From Planotetraspora thailandica (lineage in GTDB: Bacteria; Actinomycetota; Actinomycetes; Streptosporangiales; Streptosporangiaceae), in contig NZ_BOOR01000053.1 in the NCBI RefSeq assembly GCF_016863335.1, forward strand, positions 17,364 to 81,363: a DNA stretch of 64,000 nucleotides, given 5' to 3'. The notes below the pieces were generated by a model that saw nothing but the letters and a program-made list of their open reading frames with translations, made no database searches and was not told where the DNA came from. Of the stretch, positions 1 to 7,720 are shown piece by piece; positions within the stretch are counted from its first letter, which is position 1, and every line of letters begins with the position of its first letter. The position numbers and the translations under genes are program-made.

Positions 1-300
1 GTGGTCGACCAGCACCGGGCACGGCAGTCACGGCCGCAGGAGACGGGCGACGAGGCCCTGGCCGTGGTGCCGGCCGACGACGAGCTCGAGAAGGCCGTCG
101 AGTCGTGGGGAGTGGCGGAGGCGCTGGCCTCGCTCAGGACGGAGCACCGCGAGGTGCTTCTGGAGACGTATTACCGGGGGAGATCGGTGAAGGAGGCGTC
201 GGAGGTCCTCGGCATCCCGCCGGGCACCGTGAAGTCACGGACCTACTACGCGCTCCGCGCACTGAAACTGGCCCTGGAGGAACGGGGGCTGGCACCATGA
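1..300 (+). CDS. ECF RNA polymerase sigma factor, C-terminal part (5' truncated by window edge)
   Basis: Only the last 99 codons are present. They hold sigma region 4 (about residues 40-90): a helix-turn-helix with EVLGIPPGTVKSR, which recognises the -35 element. The first residues (VVDQHRARQSR type) look like the end of region 2, so GTG at 1 is an internal codon and the true start lies upstream. The C-terminus and the linked zinc anti-sigma gene resemble the SigL/RslA pair of mycobacteria. The stop overlaps the next start (ATGA), so the two genes are translationally coupled. Family call firm; SigL orthology is inference. Confidence 0.9.
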   Translation: MVDQHRARQSRPQETGDEALAVVPADDELEKAVESWGVAEALASLRTEHREVLLETYYRGRSVKEASEVLGIPPGTVKSRTYYALRALKLALEERGLAP

Positions 301-1052
301 CCTGCGAGGACGTACGCATGTCACTCGGGGTCTACGTGCTCGGCGCGCTGGACGCCGAGGAGGCCGCCGAGGTCGAGGCCCATCTGGACGGGTGTCCGGA
401 ATGCGCCGCCGAGCTGATGGAGCTGTCCGGGCTTCCGGCCATGCTGGCACGGGTCTCGGAAGAGGACATCACGCACGCGGCCGCCCCGCCGCGCGCCATG
501 CTGGACCGGCTGGTCGTCGTGTCGGCTCGGCGCAGCCGCTGGTCCCGGATCATGCTGGGGCTGGCCGCGTCCCTGGTGGTCGCGGCGCTCGGCGGCTCGG
601 CTTGGCTGGTGAGCGCCCGTGGCGGGGTCGCCACGAGCGCACCCGCCAGCACGTCGGACACCGCCCAGGCGGCCGCCGGTTCCCCCGCGCCACCCACCGC
701 GAACCAGTCGACCAAGGCCCTCGACGCCCCTGCCGACGCCCCCGCTGAGGCGCAGGCCGGAGGGCTGGAGCGGGAGGGGTCGAACGGCGGGGTCCGCCTG
801 TCCGTCCGCCTGGTCTCCGAGAGCGGCGGCACGCGCGTCGTGTCCTGGGTCCGCGGCGTGCCGGCCGGCACCGTGTGCCGTCTGTGGGCCGTGGGCAAGG
901 ACGGCACCCGCTCTCCCGCGGGCAGCTGGGAGGTGCCGAAGGGGGGGTACCGCGGCGCCTACGAGGCCTCGACCGAGCTCCCGCTGAGCCAGATCCAGAG
1001 TTTGGTGCTGTCCACCTCCGACGGCCGCGGGCTGGTGACCGTCCCCGTCTGA
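297..1052 (+). CDS. Zinc-binding anti-sigma factor, RskA/RslA-like, membrane anchored
   Basis: A 251-residue protein. The N-terminus carries the anti-sigma zinc motif HxxxCxxC (H29, C33, C36) that holds the cognate sigma factor. A single membrane helix follows at about 84-106, then an Ala/Pro/Thr-rich linker, then an extracytoplasmic domain resembling the RskA C-terminal domain (SWVRGVPAG, VLSTSDGRG). ATG 297 overlaps the sigma stop codon, which sets the start. It probably sequesters the upstream sigma factor until an oxidative or envelope signal releases it; the signal is not visible here. Confidence 0.88.
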   Translation: MTCEDVRMSLGVYVLGALDAEEAAEVEAHLDGCPECAAELMELSGLPAMLARVSEEDITHAAAPPRAMLDRLVVVSARRSRWSRIMLGLAASLVVAALGGSAWLVSARGGVATSAPASTSDTAQAAAGSPAPPTANQSTKALDAPADAPAEAQAGGLEREGSNGGVRLSVRLVSESGGTRVVSWVRGVPAGTVCRLWAVGKDGTRSPAGSWEVPKGGYRGAYEASTELPLSQIQSLVLSTSDGRGLVTVPV

Positions 1053-1087
1053 CGCTCGGGCGGGAATGAATCCGTACGGGAGGCCGG

Positions 1088-1558
1088 TTGCACAGCTCGA
1101 TGACCGGAATCGTGGTCCTGGGCGTGACACTCGTCGCGGGTGTGATCATCGGGTTCCTCATGAGGCGCCGCGATGGGAAGGTACGTGCCGTGAAGCAGGA
1201 GGTCGGCGAGTCCGCCGTGACCCGAGACGACCTCGGGGCCGATCTGGGGGAGCGGGCCACCCTGGTGCAGTTCTCCACCGCCTTCTGCCAGCCCTGCCGC
1301 GCCACCCGGCGGATCCTCCACGACGTGGCGGAGATGGTCCCCGGAGTGCGGCACGTGGAGATCGACGCGGAGTCGCGACTCGATCTCGTCCGGCGGTTCG
1401 ACGTGTTGCGCACGCCGACGGTGCTGGTGGTGGACAAGGCGGGGCATGTGGTGAAACGCGCGTCCGGGCTGCCCAGGAAGGCCGACGTCATCGCGGCTCT
1501 GGGGGTCGCGGTCGACGGATCGTCTCACGAATCGTCTCATCAATCGGACAGTGTGTGA
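1088..1558 (+). CDS. Membrane-anchored thioredoxin-like protein
   Basis: About 156 residues with an N-terminal membrane helix (about 6-25) and a thioredoxin fold carrying the redox motif CQPC (C67, C70), followed by the cis-proline region RTPTVLVVD. The start is ambiguous: TTG 1088 sits 4 nt after GGAGG, whereas ATG 1100 lies 16 nt after it. It precedes a DUF4395 gene, a sulfurtransferase and sseC; mycobacteria have a thioredoxin gene beside cysA2-sseC2, so a role in sulfur or thiol redox is likely. The 3' end overlaps the -35 region proposed for the leader-peptide promoter. Confidence 0.8.
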   Translation: MHSSMTGIVVLGVTLVAGVIIGFLMRRRDGKVRAVKQEVGESAVTRDDLGADLGERATLVQFSTAFCQPCRATRRILHDVAEMVPGVRHVEIDAESRLDLVRRFDVLRTPTVLVVDKAGHVVKRASGLPRKADVIAALGVAVDGSSHESSHQSDSV

Positions 1559-1590
1559 CAGATGGCGAGACGCCAGGTACTGTCGTGGTC
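1555..1590 (+). promoter_or_regulatory. Promoter for leader peptide and sulfurtransferase operon
   Basis: A -35 box GTGACA (1555-1560) and a -10 box TACTGT (1578-1583) are separated by 17 nt, matching a vegetative promoter. The predicted transcription start falls at about 1590-1591, exactly on the ATG of the leader peptide, so the mRNA would be leaderless. There is no Shine-Dalgarno sequence before 1591, which supports this. Confidence 0.55.
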
Positions 1591-1674
1591 ATGACTCCCA
1601 CGACAGAGCTGCTCACGAAGCGGCGCGCGGTCGACTTCTGTCGCGTCGCCACATCGCTCTGTCGCATGGCCTGA
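1591..1674 (+). CDS. Cysteine-containing leader peptide (27 aa), probable attenuator
   Basis: A 27-residue peptide with the core RRAVDFCRVATSLCR, including two cysteines. Small peptides of the form RR-VDL-RV-S-LCR are often annotated as putative leader peptides before sulfur-assimilation genes of actinobacteria, and leaderless cysteine-rich short ORFs act as cysteine attenuators in mycobacteria. It lies 56 nt before a DUF4395-sulfurtransferase-sseC operon. A hairpin, GCGGC/GCCGC (1686-1700), follows the stop codon and could be affected by ribosome stalling. The mechanism is inferred by analogy. Confidence 0.7.
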   Translation: MTPTTELLTKRRAVDFCRVATSLCRMA

Positions 1675-1730
1675 GGGTGATTCCCGCGGCTTTCCGCCGC
1701 ATTCCGTGAATCGTTCAGGAGCATCCCGCG

Positions 1731-2141
1731 ATGCAAATAGACCCTCGAGGCCCCCGATTCGGCGCGGCCATCACGACTCTGGTTCTGGCGATCGTCCTGC
1801 TGACGCGCAGCTCCTGGCTGCTCGGCGCGCAGGCGATCGTGTTCGCGCTCGGCGCCTTCTCCACCTCGCCGTACAGCCTCCTCTACAAGAGGTTCGTGCG
1901 GTCGAGACTGGGACCGCCGCGCGAGCTGGAGGACGCCACGCCGCCGCGCTTCGCGCAGGGAGTCGGGCTGGGTTTCGCGATCGTGGGACTGATCGGGTTC
2001 GCGGCTGGGATCACACCCCTCGCTCTGGGTGCGACAGCAGCGGCACTGCTGGCCGCCTTTCTCAACGCAGCCTTCGGCCTGTGCCTGGGCTGTGAGATGT
2101 ACCTGATCATCCGCCGTCTACAACCTGGGAGAACACAATGA
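1731..2141 (+). CDS. DUF4395 integral membrane protein
   Basis: 136 residues with about four membrane helices in two pairs and the family signature CLGCEMY near the C-terminus (two cysteines at the membrane face). The DUF4395 family has no established activity. In actinobacteria it is commonly found beside rhodanese-type sulfurtransferases and thioredoxins, as here. An AGGAG sequence precedes ATG 1731. The stop overlaps the next start (ATGA), so it is co-translated with the sulfurtransferase. A role in transport or redox of a sulfur species is suggested by context only. Confidence 0.85.
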   Translation: MQIDPRGPRFGAAITTLVLAIVLLTRSSWLLGAQAIVFALGAFSTSPYSLLYKRFVRSRLGPPRELEDATPPRFAQGVGLGFAIVGLIGFAAGITPLALGATAAALLAAFLNAAFGLCLGCEMYLIIRRLQPGRTQ

Positions 2142-2977
2142 GCCGCTCCGCCGTCCTGGTGGATGCCGACTGGGTCGAAGCCAACCTCGACACCCCCGGT
2201 GTCGTGCTCGTCGAGGTCGACGAGGACACCAGCGCCTACGCCAAGGGCCACATCCGTGGCGCCGTGAAGGTCGACTGGCGTGACGACCTGCAGGACCCGG
2301 TGCGCCGCGACTTCGTCGACAAGGCCGGCTTCGAGGCGCTCCTGTCGTCCCGCGGCATCGCCAACGACGACACCGTCGTCCTTTACGGTGGCAACAACAA
2401 CTGGTTCGCCGCCTACGCCTACTGGTACTTCAAGCTTTACGGCCACGAGAACGTCAAGCTTCTCGACGGAGGCCGCAAGAAGTGGGAGCTCGACTCCCGC
2501 GAGCTGGTCGAAGACGGGACCACCCGTCCCGCCACCACCTACACCGCGTCCGAGCAGAACCTCGCTCTGCGCGCCTTCCGCGACGACGTCATCGCCGCGA
2601 TCGGCAAGCAGAACCTGGTCGACGTGCGCTCGCCCGACGAGTTCACCGGCAAGCTGCTCGCCCCGGCCCACCTTCCGCAGGAGCAGGCGCAGCGCGGCGG
2701 CCACGTGCCGACCGCCCGCAACATCCCGTGGTCGAAGGCGGCCAACGACGACGGCACCTTCCGCTCCGACGACGAGCTGAAGGAGATCTACGGCGACGCC
2801 GGCGTCGACTTCAGCAAGGACACCATCGCCTACTGCCGCATCGGCGAGCGGTCCGCGCACACGTGGTTCGTGCTGCACGAGATCCTCGACCAGGCCAACG
2901 TGAAGAACTACGACGGCTCGTGGACCGAGTACGGCTCGCTCGTGGGCGTGCCGATCGAGTTGGGGGAGGCCCGCTGA
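2138..2977 (+). CDS. sseA: Thiosulfate/3-mercaptopyruvate sulfurtransferase (SseA/CysA type)
   Basis: 279 residues with two rhodanese domains. The C-terminal domain carries the active-site loop CRIGERS with the catalytic cysteine C233, which accepts sulfane sulfur from thiosulfate or mercaptopyruvate. The N-terminal domain is the inactive copy (VVLYGGNNN in place of the cysteine loop). The ATG overlaps the DUF4395 stop, and the stop overlaps the sseC start. The CRIGERS loop matches mycobacterial CysA2/CysA3. Cytosolic sulfur transfer is firm; the in vivo donor is not. Confidence 0.93.
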   Translation: MSRSAVLVDADWVEANLDTPGVVLVEVDEDTSAYAKGHIRGAVKVDWRDDLQDPVRRDFVDKAGFEALLSSRGIANDDTVVLYGGNNNWFAAYAYWYFKLYGHENVKLLDGGRKKWELDSRELVEDGTTRPATTYTASEQNLALRAFRDDVIAAIGKQNLVDVRSPDEFTGKLLAPAHLPQEQAQRGGHVPTARNIPWSKAANDDGTFRSDDELKEIYGDAGVDFSKDTIAYCRIGERSAHTWFVLHEILDQANVKNYDGSWTEYGSLVGVPIELGEAR

Positions 2978-3279
2978 TGACCACCATCCAAGGTTGCGCA
3001 GCTCCTGAGCAGACCGTCGCTCTGCCGGCGGGTATCGATCTGTCGACCCAGGCCGTGATCCAGGGCGTCGTCTCCGGCGCCGGTACGGCCTACGCCCGCC
3101 TGCTCGACCACTCCGGCGAGTTCACCGGTGAGGTCGTCGTCTCCGACGAGGGCATCTTCCGCTTCTTCGCCGCGCCCGGCCAGTGGACCGTCCGCATCAT
3201 CGCGGGTGGGGGCGTCACGAAGGACATCCCGGTCGAGGCCAGGCTCGGCGAGGTCTCCCAGCTCGCCGTCTCCGTCTGA
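2977..3279 (+). CDS. sseC: SseC family protein (DUF1416)
   Basis: A 100-residue protein of the DUF1416/SseC family, nearly always encoded directly after CysA/SseA-type sulfurtransferases in actinobacteria. The sequence predicts a small beta-sandwich (VSGAGTAYARLLDHSGEF, FFAAPGQWTVRI) with no catalytic motif. It starts at ATG 2977 overlapping the sseA stop, and a strong terminator follows. Its role is unknown; a partner of the sulfurtransferase is the simplest reading. Confidence 0.92.
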   Translation: MTTIQGCAAPEQTVALPAGIDLSTQAVIQGVVSGAGTAYARLLDHSGEFTGEVVVSDEGIFRFFAAPGQWTVRIIAGGGVTKDIPVEARLGEVSQLAVSV

Positions 3280-3294
3280 CCTTCGCACCACGGC

Positions 3295-3330
3295 AAGGCC
3301 GGCGCTCGTCTGAGCGCCGGCCTTTCCTGT
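3295..3330 (+). terminator. Intrinsic terminator of the sulfurtransferase operon
   Basis: A 13-bp perfect stem (AAGGCCGGCGCTC paired with GAGCGCCGGCCTT, 3295-3307 and 3312-3324) with a GTCT loop is followed by a T-rich run. It closes the operon that starts at the leader peptide. Confidence 0.85.
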
Positions 3331-3695
3331 TTTGAACCGATTCCCATCCACCGTGACCAGCGCCATCGAAATGGGAAAGCCGGGTGATTGAACGCGGTGG
3401 GGCGTCGGCCTGTTGAATTTCGCAACCACGAAACACACATTGATTTGCGTGCCTGCACCGAGCGGCCACTCTTCGATGGCCGAATCCCCGTACGGCTCGG
3501 TATTTATTTCGTGGGTCGAGCTTGATGTGGGTGGGCCGCGTCATGCCGAAGGTTCCTGTGCCTATTTGCCGTGCATCCGCGAATGGTATGGCAATTTCTT
3601 ACAAATGCGAGAAGATTGACTGAAGTTGTTGCCCTGGCCCGACCGGGTTTGTATCGTCGCTGACGTAGATCTCCAGGCGGAATAGGAGGGTGCGT
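3331..3695. other. Intergenic region without a supported gene
   Basis: About 365 bp with visibly lower GC than its surroundings. The short frames here lack convincing starts, codon bias or family features. It presumably holds the promoter of the small secreted protein that follows; no clear -35/-10 pair was assigned. Confidence 0.5.
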
Positions 3696-4016
3696 ATGGG
3701 TGCGCTGACGAGGCCGAAGAGGTTCGGCCTTGCGATATCCGCGGCCGTTCTTGCGGTCGGTATCGCCACGCAGACGGCGAACGCTGCTGTCATCGTATTT
3801 CCCGTGCGGTACTGGGGTGAGGTCTGTGCCAGGCCTCTGAACTCGAGTCTTATATCACAGTTCCGTTTGGATCTTCAGCAGTCGCCCTGGGCGCCCGCAC
3901 GTCAGTATGCGAGTCTTCCGGACAGTCAATTGAAGCTCGTCATACAGCGGGGATGCAACGCCTTCCGGCAATATGGAACCGCGGAGCGCGCCAACGCGGC
4001 TGCATTTGGAGGCTAG
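3696..4016 (+). CDS. Small secreted protein of unknown function
   Basis: 106 residues from ATG 3696, chosen because AGGAGG (3684-3689) lies 6 nt upstream; the GTG at 3690 abuts that site and is less likely. Residues 1-31 form a signal peptide: a charged start (TRPKR), a hydrophobic core, and a cut near ANA-A. The mature protein of about 75 residues has two cysteines that could form a disulfide and a QFRLDLQQSPWAPARQYASL segment. GC content and codon use are lower than in neighbours. I do not recognise the family. Confidence 0.65.
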   Translation: MGALTRPKRFGLAISAAVLAVGIATQTANAAVIVFPVRYWGEVCARPLNSSLISQFRLDLQQSPWAPARQYASLPDSQLKLVIQRGCNAFRQYGTAERANAAAFGG

Positions 4017-4059
4017 TAATTATCCCATCCGTGCTGTATGGGGTAGTCGTTTGTCGTAG

Positions 4060-4095
4060 AGGAGGGCCGGCCAATTAATGGCGGCCCTCCTTTGT
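4060..4095 (+). terminator. Intrinsic terminator after the small secreted protein gene
   Basis: GGAGGGCCG (4061-4069) pairs with CGGCCCTCC (4082-4090), followed by TTTG. The stem occupies the region that would otherwise be the start of the next frame, which argues that the next gene begins downstream. Confidence 0.75.
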
Positions 4096-4130
4096 CGCGG
4101 TCACTAGGACTTCTGGCTACCCTAGGGCGA

Positions 4131-5417
4131 GTGTCCGGGACGCCCGTTCTTTCTGTGCCGCTCCAGGCTGCCGCTCCCCGCCGGGTGACCTGGATGCGCT
4201 CGCCGTTCACGCTGCCGCTGCACGCCCTGCGTATCGCCGCCAGGTGCGCGCTGCCGCTGATCATCTGGTTCGCCGTCGGGCGCACCGTGCGATGGGGTCT
4301 GCTACTGCTCGCCGCGACCCTGTCCCACGGCTCGTGGTACCAGGCCCGGCTGGTCGTGGTGCTCTTCCTGTTCACGCTCGTCGTGATGACGAGCCTGGCC
4401 ACCACCGTGGGCATGCTGTACGCCGTCCGAGGCGCCCTGATGGAGACGCGGGCCCGCCAGGGTGGCGAAAGTGTGCTCTCGGTCTTCGACCGTACGGCGC
4501 TGGTGTTCTCCGGCCTCTACATGACGTGGGGGCTGACCGCTGAGGACGCCCGCGACTTCGCGAGCATCGACCTCCTACGCCGGCCGGACGGGTTCCTGGT
4601 CGACGCCATGACCGGGCAGGACACCGGGGTGATGGGAGGCCTCATTAACCTGGACGTCAAGATCTCGGCCATCACGGCCGTCGTGGCCTACGGGGTCAAG
4701 TACCTCTTCGGCCGGCGGCACGAGGCGGGCAACGGCCGCTTCTCCGGGATCATGGCGACGTTTGGGGAGTTCGCCTTCGCCTTCTACGGGCTCAACGCGA
4801 TGGGGACGCTGCTGGGCGCCCGCTCGGACTGGCTGGCCGGGCGCGCGGTCGTCGCGGGCGGGGAGAAGCTGGCGACGCAGGCGCAGGAGGCCGTTCCCGG
4901 CTGGGAGACGTTCTGGGGCTGGATGGGCGACGTATGGCCCCACGTGATCGACGGGCTCGCGCTCCCGCTGGCCTGGCTGACCGTCGGCATCCTCGTCTAC
5001 GGCGCCTACGCCGACGACACCGGGACCGTCATCAAGGGAACGCCGCTGGAGGCCGCAGCCGCGCGCCTGAACGAGACCCACAGCCTGACCCGGCGGGCGC
5101 TCTCCCGTCTGACCGCGGGATGGACGGAGCGGTGGATGCCGCTGATGAACTCCCTGCGGCTGACAGTGCGCGGAGGAGCGCCGCTGTTCGGCCTGTTCGC
5201 GCTGTGCTACACCGCTCTGCACGTCGGCGGCGACTTCCTCGGCAGGGCGGGCCTCTACCTGACGACCACCGACAAGCCGTACTTCTGGCTCGTCACGAGG
5301 GTGCCGGTGAGCTTCGTCGAGGACCTGGTGGTCACGACGCTCGGCATCTGCCTCATCGCCGCCACGTTCGACCTGGCGGCCACCCGGCACCGCCGGAGGG
5401 TCAGCGCAGGAACTTGA
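4131..5417 (+). CDS. Polytopic membrane protein of unknown function
   Basis: About 428 residues with seven or eight hydrophobic helices, for example LPLIIWFAVG, VVLFLFTLVVM, ISAITAVVAYGV, FAFAFYGLNAMGTLL, LALPLAWLTVGILVYGAYA and LVVTTLGICLIAATF. I chose GTG 4131 because a -10 box TACCCT (4118-4123) lies 7 nt upstream (leaderless) and the open frame before it runs through a terminator; GTG 4185 or ATG 4194 are possible. It converges with the next gene, overlapping by 17 bp. No family recognised. Its position beside single-pass proteins and a HerA-type ATPase makes it a possible channel component, but this is inference. Confidence 0.65.
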   Translation: MSGTPVLSVPLQAAAPRRVTWMRSPFTLPLHALRIAARCALPLIIWFAVGRTVRWGLLLLAATLSHGSWYQARLVVVLFLFTLVVMTSLATTVGMLYAVRGALMETRARQGGESVLSVFDRTALVFSGLYMTWGLTAEDARDFASIDLLRRPDGFLVDAMTGQDTGVMGGLINLDVKISAITAVVAYGVKYLFGRRHEAGNGRFSGIMATFGEFAFAFYGLNAMGTLLGARSDWLAGRAVVAGGEKLATQAQEAVPGWETFWGWMGDVWPHVIDGLALPLAWLTVGILVYGAYADDTGTVIKGTPLEAAAARLNETHSLTRRALSRLTAGWTERWMPLMNSLRLTVRGGAPLFGLFALCYTALHVGGDFLGRAGLYLTTTDKPYFWLVTRVPVSFVEDLVVTTLGICLIAATFDLAATRHRRRVSAGT

Positions 5418-6255
5418 GCACCTGGTCGTTGCGCTCCGGGTTCGTCACCGACTCCTTGAGGTCGAACTTCTTGCCGGGGACGTCACGGGAGATGCTGGGC
5501 CGTAGCAGCACGTCGACCGTGTCGGCGACCGGCGGCGGCACCACGCCGACCAGTTCGATCTTGTACGGCGTGCCGACCTTGTTCTTGTCCGTGTCGAGCG
5601 GGGTGGCGTCGTTGAGGACCTGCGTGACCCACGTGCGGCCGGAGGCGTCCGTGAGCTCGATTTCGGGAGGGTAATGCCGGATGGCGCCCTCGGCGTCCAG
5701 CGCGGTCCTCGTGGCGACGATCTTCATCCACTGGCGCGTGGTGTCCGAGGCCGCCTTCGGATCGGGGTTGGGGATGCGTTCCACGCTCACTCGCCACGAC
5801 ACGTGCTGCCACGTCCCCGCCTGGCCGGCCGGCACGGAGTGGATGTGGTCGCTCGGCCTGCCGTACTTGTAGACGCCGTAGCCGAACCACGCGGGCAGGG
5901 CGACGGCGAGGGCGACGGAGACCACCGCTCCGCCCGCCAGCAGAACGCGCCGTCGTCCGCGCGACATCCGCTTGCGCGGGCCGGCGGGCGGCGGAACCTG
6001 CGCGGAGGGCCGCCGATAGTGGGCGGGCAGTTCGTTGCGCGTGCCGGGGATGGCGGGGAAGGGCACCGTGGAGGTGTCCTCGTCCGGCGCCGGCTCCGGC
6101 CACACCCGCCGGTCGCCGGTGGGGCGCAGCGTCCCCGGGATCGGGATCGACGGCGGCTGGGGCGGCGGCGGCATGTACGGGGGTTCCGTGGGCTGGTCCA
6201 GCGGTGGGGCGAACCAGTCGCGGGAGTCGGGGGCGGGCGTCTCGCGTTCGTTCAT
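5401..6255 (-). CDS. Single-pass membrane protein with extracytoplasmic domain, cluster component B
   Basis: 284 residues. The first ~100 are cytoplasmic, proline-rich and low complexity (YMPPPPQPPSIPIPG), ending in a basic stretch RKRMSRGRRR. One membrane helix (about 113-133) follows, then an exported domain of about 150 residues with beta-rich, immunoglobulin-like character (ELTDASGRTWVTQVL). ATG 6255 overlaps the stop of the upstream gene by 4 nt, and three genes (7576 to 5401) form one operon. The cytoplasmic proline-rich tail could bind the divergently encoded ATPase partners. No family identified with certainty. Confidence 0.75.
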   Translation of the reverse strand: MNERETPAPDSRDWFAPPLDQPTEPPYMPPPPQPPSIPIPGTLRPTGDRRVWPEPAPDEDTSTVPFPAIPGTRNELPAHYRRPSAQVPPPAGPRKRMSRGRRRVLLAGGAVVSVALAVALPAWFGYGVYKYGRPSDHIHSVPAGQAGTWQHVSWRVSVERIPNPDPKAASDTTRQWMKIVATRTALDAEGAIRHYPPEIELTDASGRTWVTQVLNDATPLDTDKNKVGTPYKIELVGVVPPPVADTVDVLLRPSISRDVPGKKFDLKESVTNPERNDQVLKFLR

Positions 6256-6920
6256 GAGGTCTTGGTCACCAGAGGGTGGTAGTCGTCCGCCTTGGAGATC
6301 AGCCGCCGGGCCGCTTCGGGCGTGAGGCCGAGGTCGACCTCCGCCTCGGGCGCATAGCTGTCCACGATGTAGCTGTTCGGAGGGATGAACACGAACCGGG
6401 CGCCCGGCACGGCGTCGGGAGGCACCTCGTAGACCAGGTCCCCGCGGGACCACATCCCGGGCTGGAGATACTTGCTGAAAAGCGTGAGGCTCTCGTTCAC
6501 CTTGTCGGTGGGCTGGTATTGCCGGCCGTCGGCGGCGAGCACGATGGGCGGGGTCTGCGAGTTCAGCCGCATCGGCTCGCGTGGAGACGTCGCCGTCACG
6601 TTCACCACAAGGAAGAGGGCGTCGGTCGGGACCTTCGTCACCTTGCCGCTGTAGTCCGCGGTGTCGACGGCGTGGGCGGCCGCGACCGAGTTCACCTTGA
6701 CGCTGAAGCGGTTCGTCTCGACGATCTGCCCGATCTGCCCTTTGGTGGTGAGGGACGAGGTGCGCTGCTCGAACGACATGGTGGTGGTCTGCACCCACAC
6801 CGCCGCGGAGGCGAGCGCCACTCCGGCGACGACGCCGGCGACCCGGCCCGCAACGCTCCGCCGGGGACGGGCGCCCGGCGCGGGCGTCGTCAGCGCGGGT
6901 TCCTGTGTCACCGTCATCAC
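6252..6920 (-). CDS. Single-pass membrane protein with extracytoplasmic domain, cluster component C
   Basis: 222 residues: a short cytoplasmic start ending in RPRRSVAGR, one membrane helix (about 27-46), then an exported domain. That domain has a DUF4352-like pattern (LFLVVNVTAT, PIVLAADGRQYQPTD, DLVYEVPPDA), typical of an Ig-like fold of surface proteins. It is the middle gene of a three-gene operon with 4-nt overlaps on both sides. The three proteins share topology and may be diverged paralogues. The biochemical role is unknown. Confidence 0.75.
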   Translation of the reverse strand: MMTVTQEPALTTPAPGARPRRSVAGRVAGVVAGVALASAAVWVQTTTMSFEQRTSSLTTKGQIGQIVETNRFSVKVNSVAAAHAVDTADYSGKVTKVPTDALFLVVNVTATSPREPMRLNSQTPPIVLAADGRQYQPTDKVNESLTLFSKYLQPGMWSRGDLVYEVPPDAVPGARFVFIPPNSYIVDSYAPEAEVDLGLTPEAARRLISKADDYHPLVTKTS

Positions 6921-7576
6921 CCGTTCCCCCGCTCCACGGGCAGTGTGACCTCGGCCGCCACGGTCGGCACGAACGCGTCGACGTCGCCCTCACCGACAAG
7001 GTGCCAGTACTGCGTCTGGTCGACCAGGCCGACCTCGTCGAGGACCATGCTGCCGACGTCCACCGTGACCGACTTCGGTGCGGCGGCCGCGGGGTCCAGT
7101 TGGTATTTGATGACGACGGTCGCCGGGATGCCCGGCTGGAGCTGTTTGCTCTGCACTCCGGATCCGGACACGGAGACGTCGGGGCCGTACGGGGTCTTGA
7201 TCTCCGGCCGCACCCGGAGGATGGACTGGGTGTACGAGGTGACGATGGGCAGGATCCGCGAGCCCGGCTCACGCATGATGCCGACGCTCACCGTCTTGTC
7301 GGATTGATTGACGACCTTGAGGACGAGCGAGAGGTACCGCTTCGAATCGCCGAATTCGTTCTTCTCGACGGTGTCGGTGGCCTTGGCGAACGTCGTCGTG
7401 AACTGACCCTGATCGACGATCGTCTCCGGCTTCACCTCGGGTGGCGGCTCGTCCGCCGCCTCGGCGAAGCCGCCGAGCAACGCGGTGGCGCCGATGCCCG
7501 CCGCCATCACCGCCGCGGCGACCGGAACCAGCACAGCGCGCCGGCGGTGACTGCGACGGGGGGGCGACGACGTCAT
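6917..7576 (-). CDS. Single-pass membrane or secreted protein, cluster component D
   Basis: 219 residues from ATG 7576 (an ATG 24 nt upstream would add eight residues). A basic start (RRSHRRR) precedes a hydrophobic helix (about 13-35, LVPVAAAVMAAGIGATALL) that may be an anchor or signal peptide. The remainder is a DUF4352-like extracytoplasmic domain (YLSLVLKVVNQSDKTVSVG, IPATVVIKYQLDP). A TACCAT box 8 nt before the ATG suggests a leaderless transcript. First gene of the minus-strand trio, divergent from the VirD4-like/HerA genes 144 bp away. Confidence 0.75.
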   Translation of the reverse strand: MTSSPPRRSHRRRAVLVPVAAAVMAAGIGATALLGGFAEAADEPPPEVKPETIVDQGQFTTTFAKATDTVEKNEFGDSKRYLSLVLKVVNQSDKTVSVGIMREPGSRILPIVTSYTQSILRVRPEIKTPYGPDVSVSGSGVQSKQLQPGIPATVVIKYQLDPAAAAPKSVTVDVGSMVLDEVGLVDQTQYWHLVGEGDVDAFVPTVAAEVTLPVERGNG

Positions 7577-7720
7577 GGCAACGGATGGTAGTACGCCCAT
7601 AGACGAACCATTGGCCGCATTCGTCCCATCGGGGGCTGGAATCGCGTCCGAATGCCGAGAAGCCCGTACTGATAGGGCTTCCAGCTCCTACGCTGTGACC
7701 CAGGCGGACATGGAGGGCTT

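Noticed and set aside
1520..1550. Direct repeat ATCGTCTCA at the end of the thioredoxin-like gene as an operator
   Set aside because: Two 9-bp copies within a Ser/His codon run can arise from coding repetition; no independent support.
3413..3619. 68-codon plus-strand frame
   Set aside because: No ribosome site, no codon bias and no recognisable feature.
4092..4130. TTG 4092 as start of the polytopic membrane protein
   Set aside because: The codon lies inside the terminator stem and T-run of the preceding gene.
5401..7272. Single 623-codon minus-strand frame spanning three genes
   Set aside because: Only its last 285 codons encode a plausible protein; the rest is out of frame with two better-supported overlapping genes.
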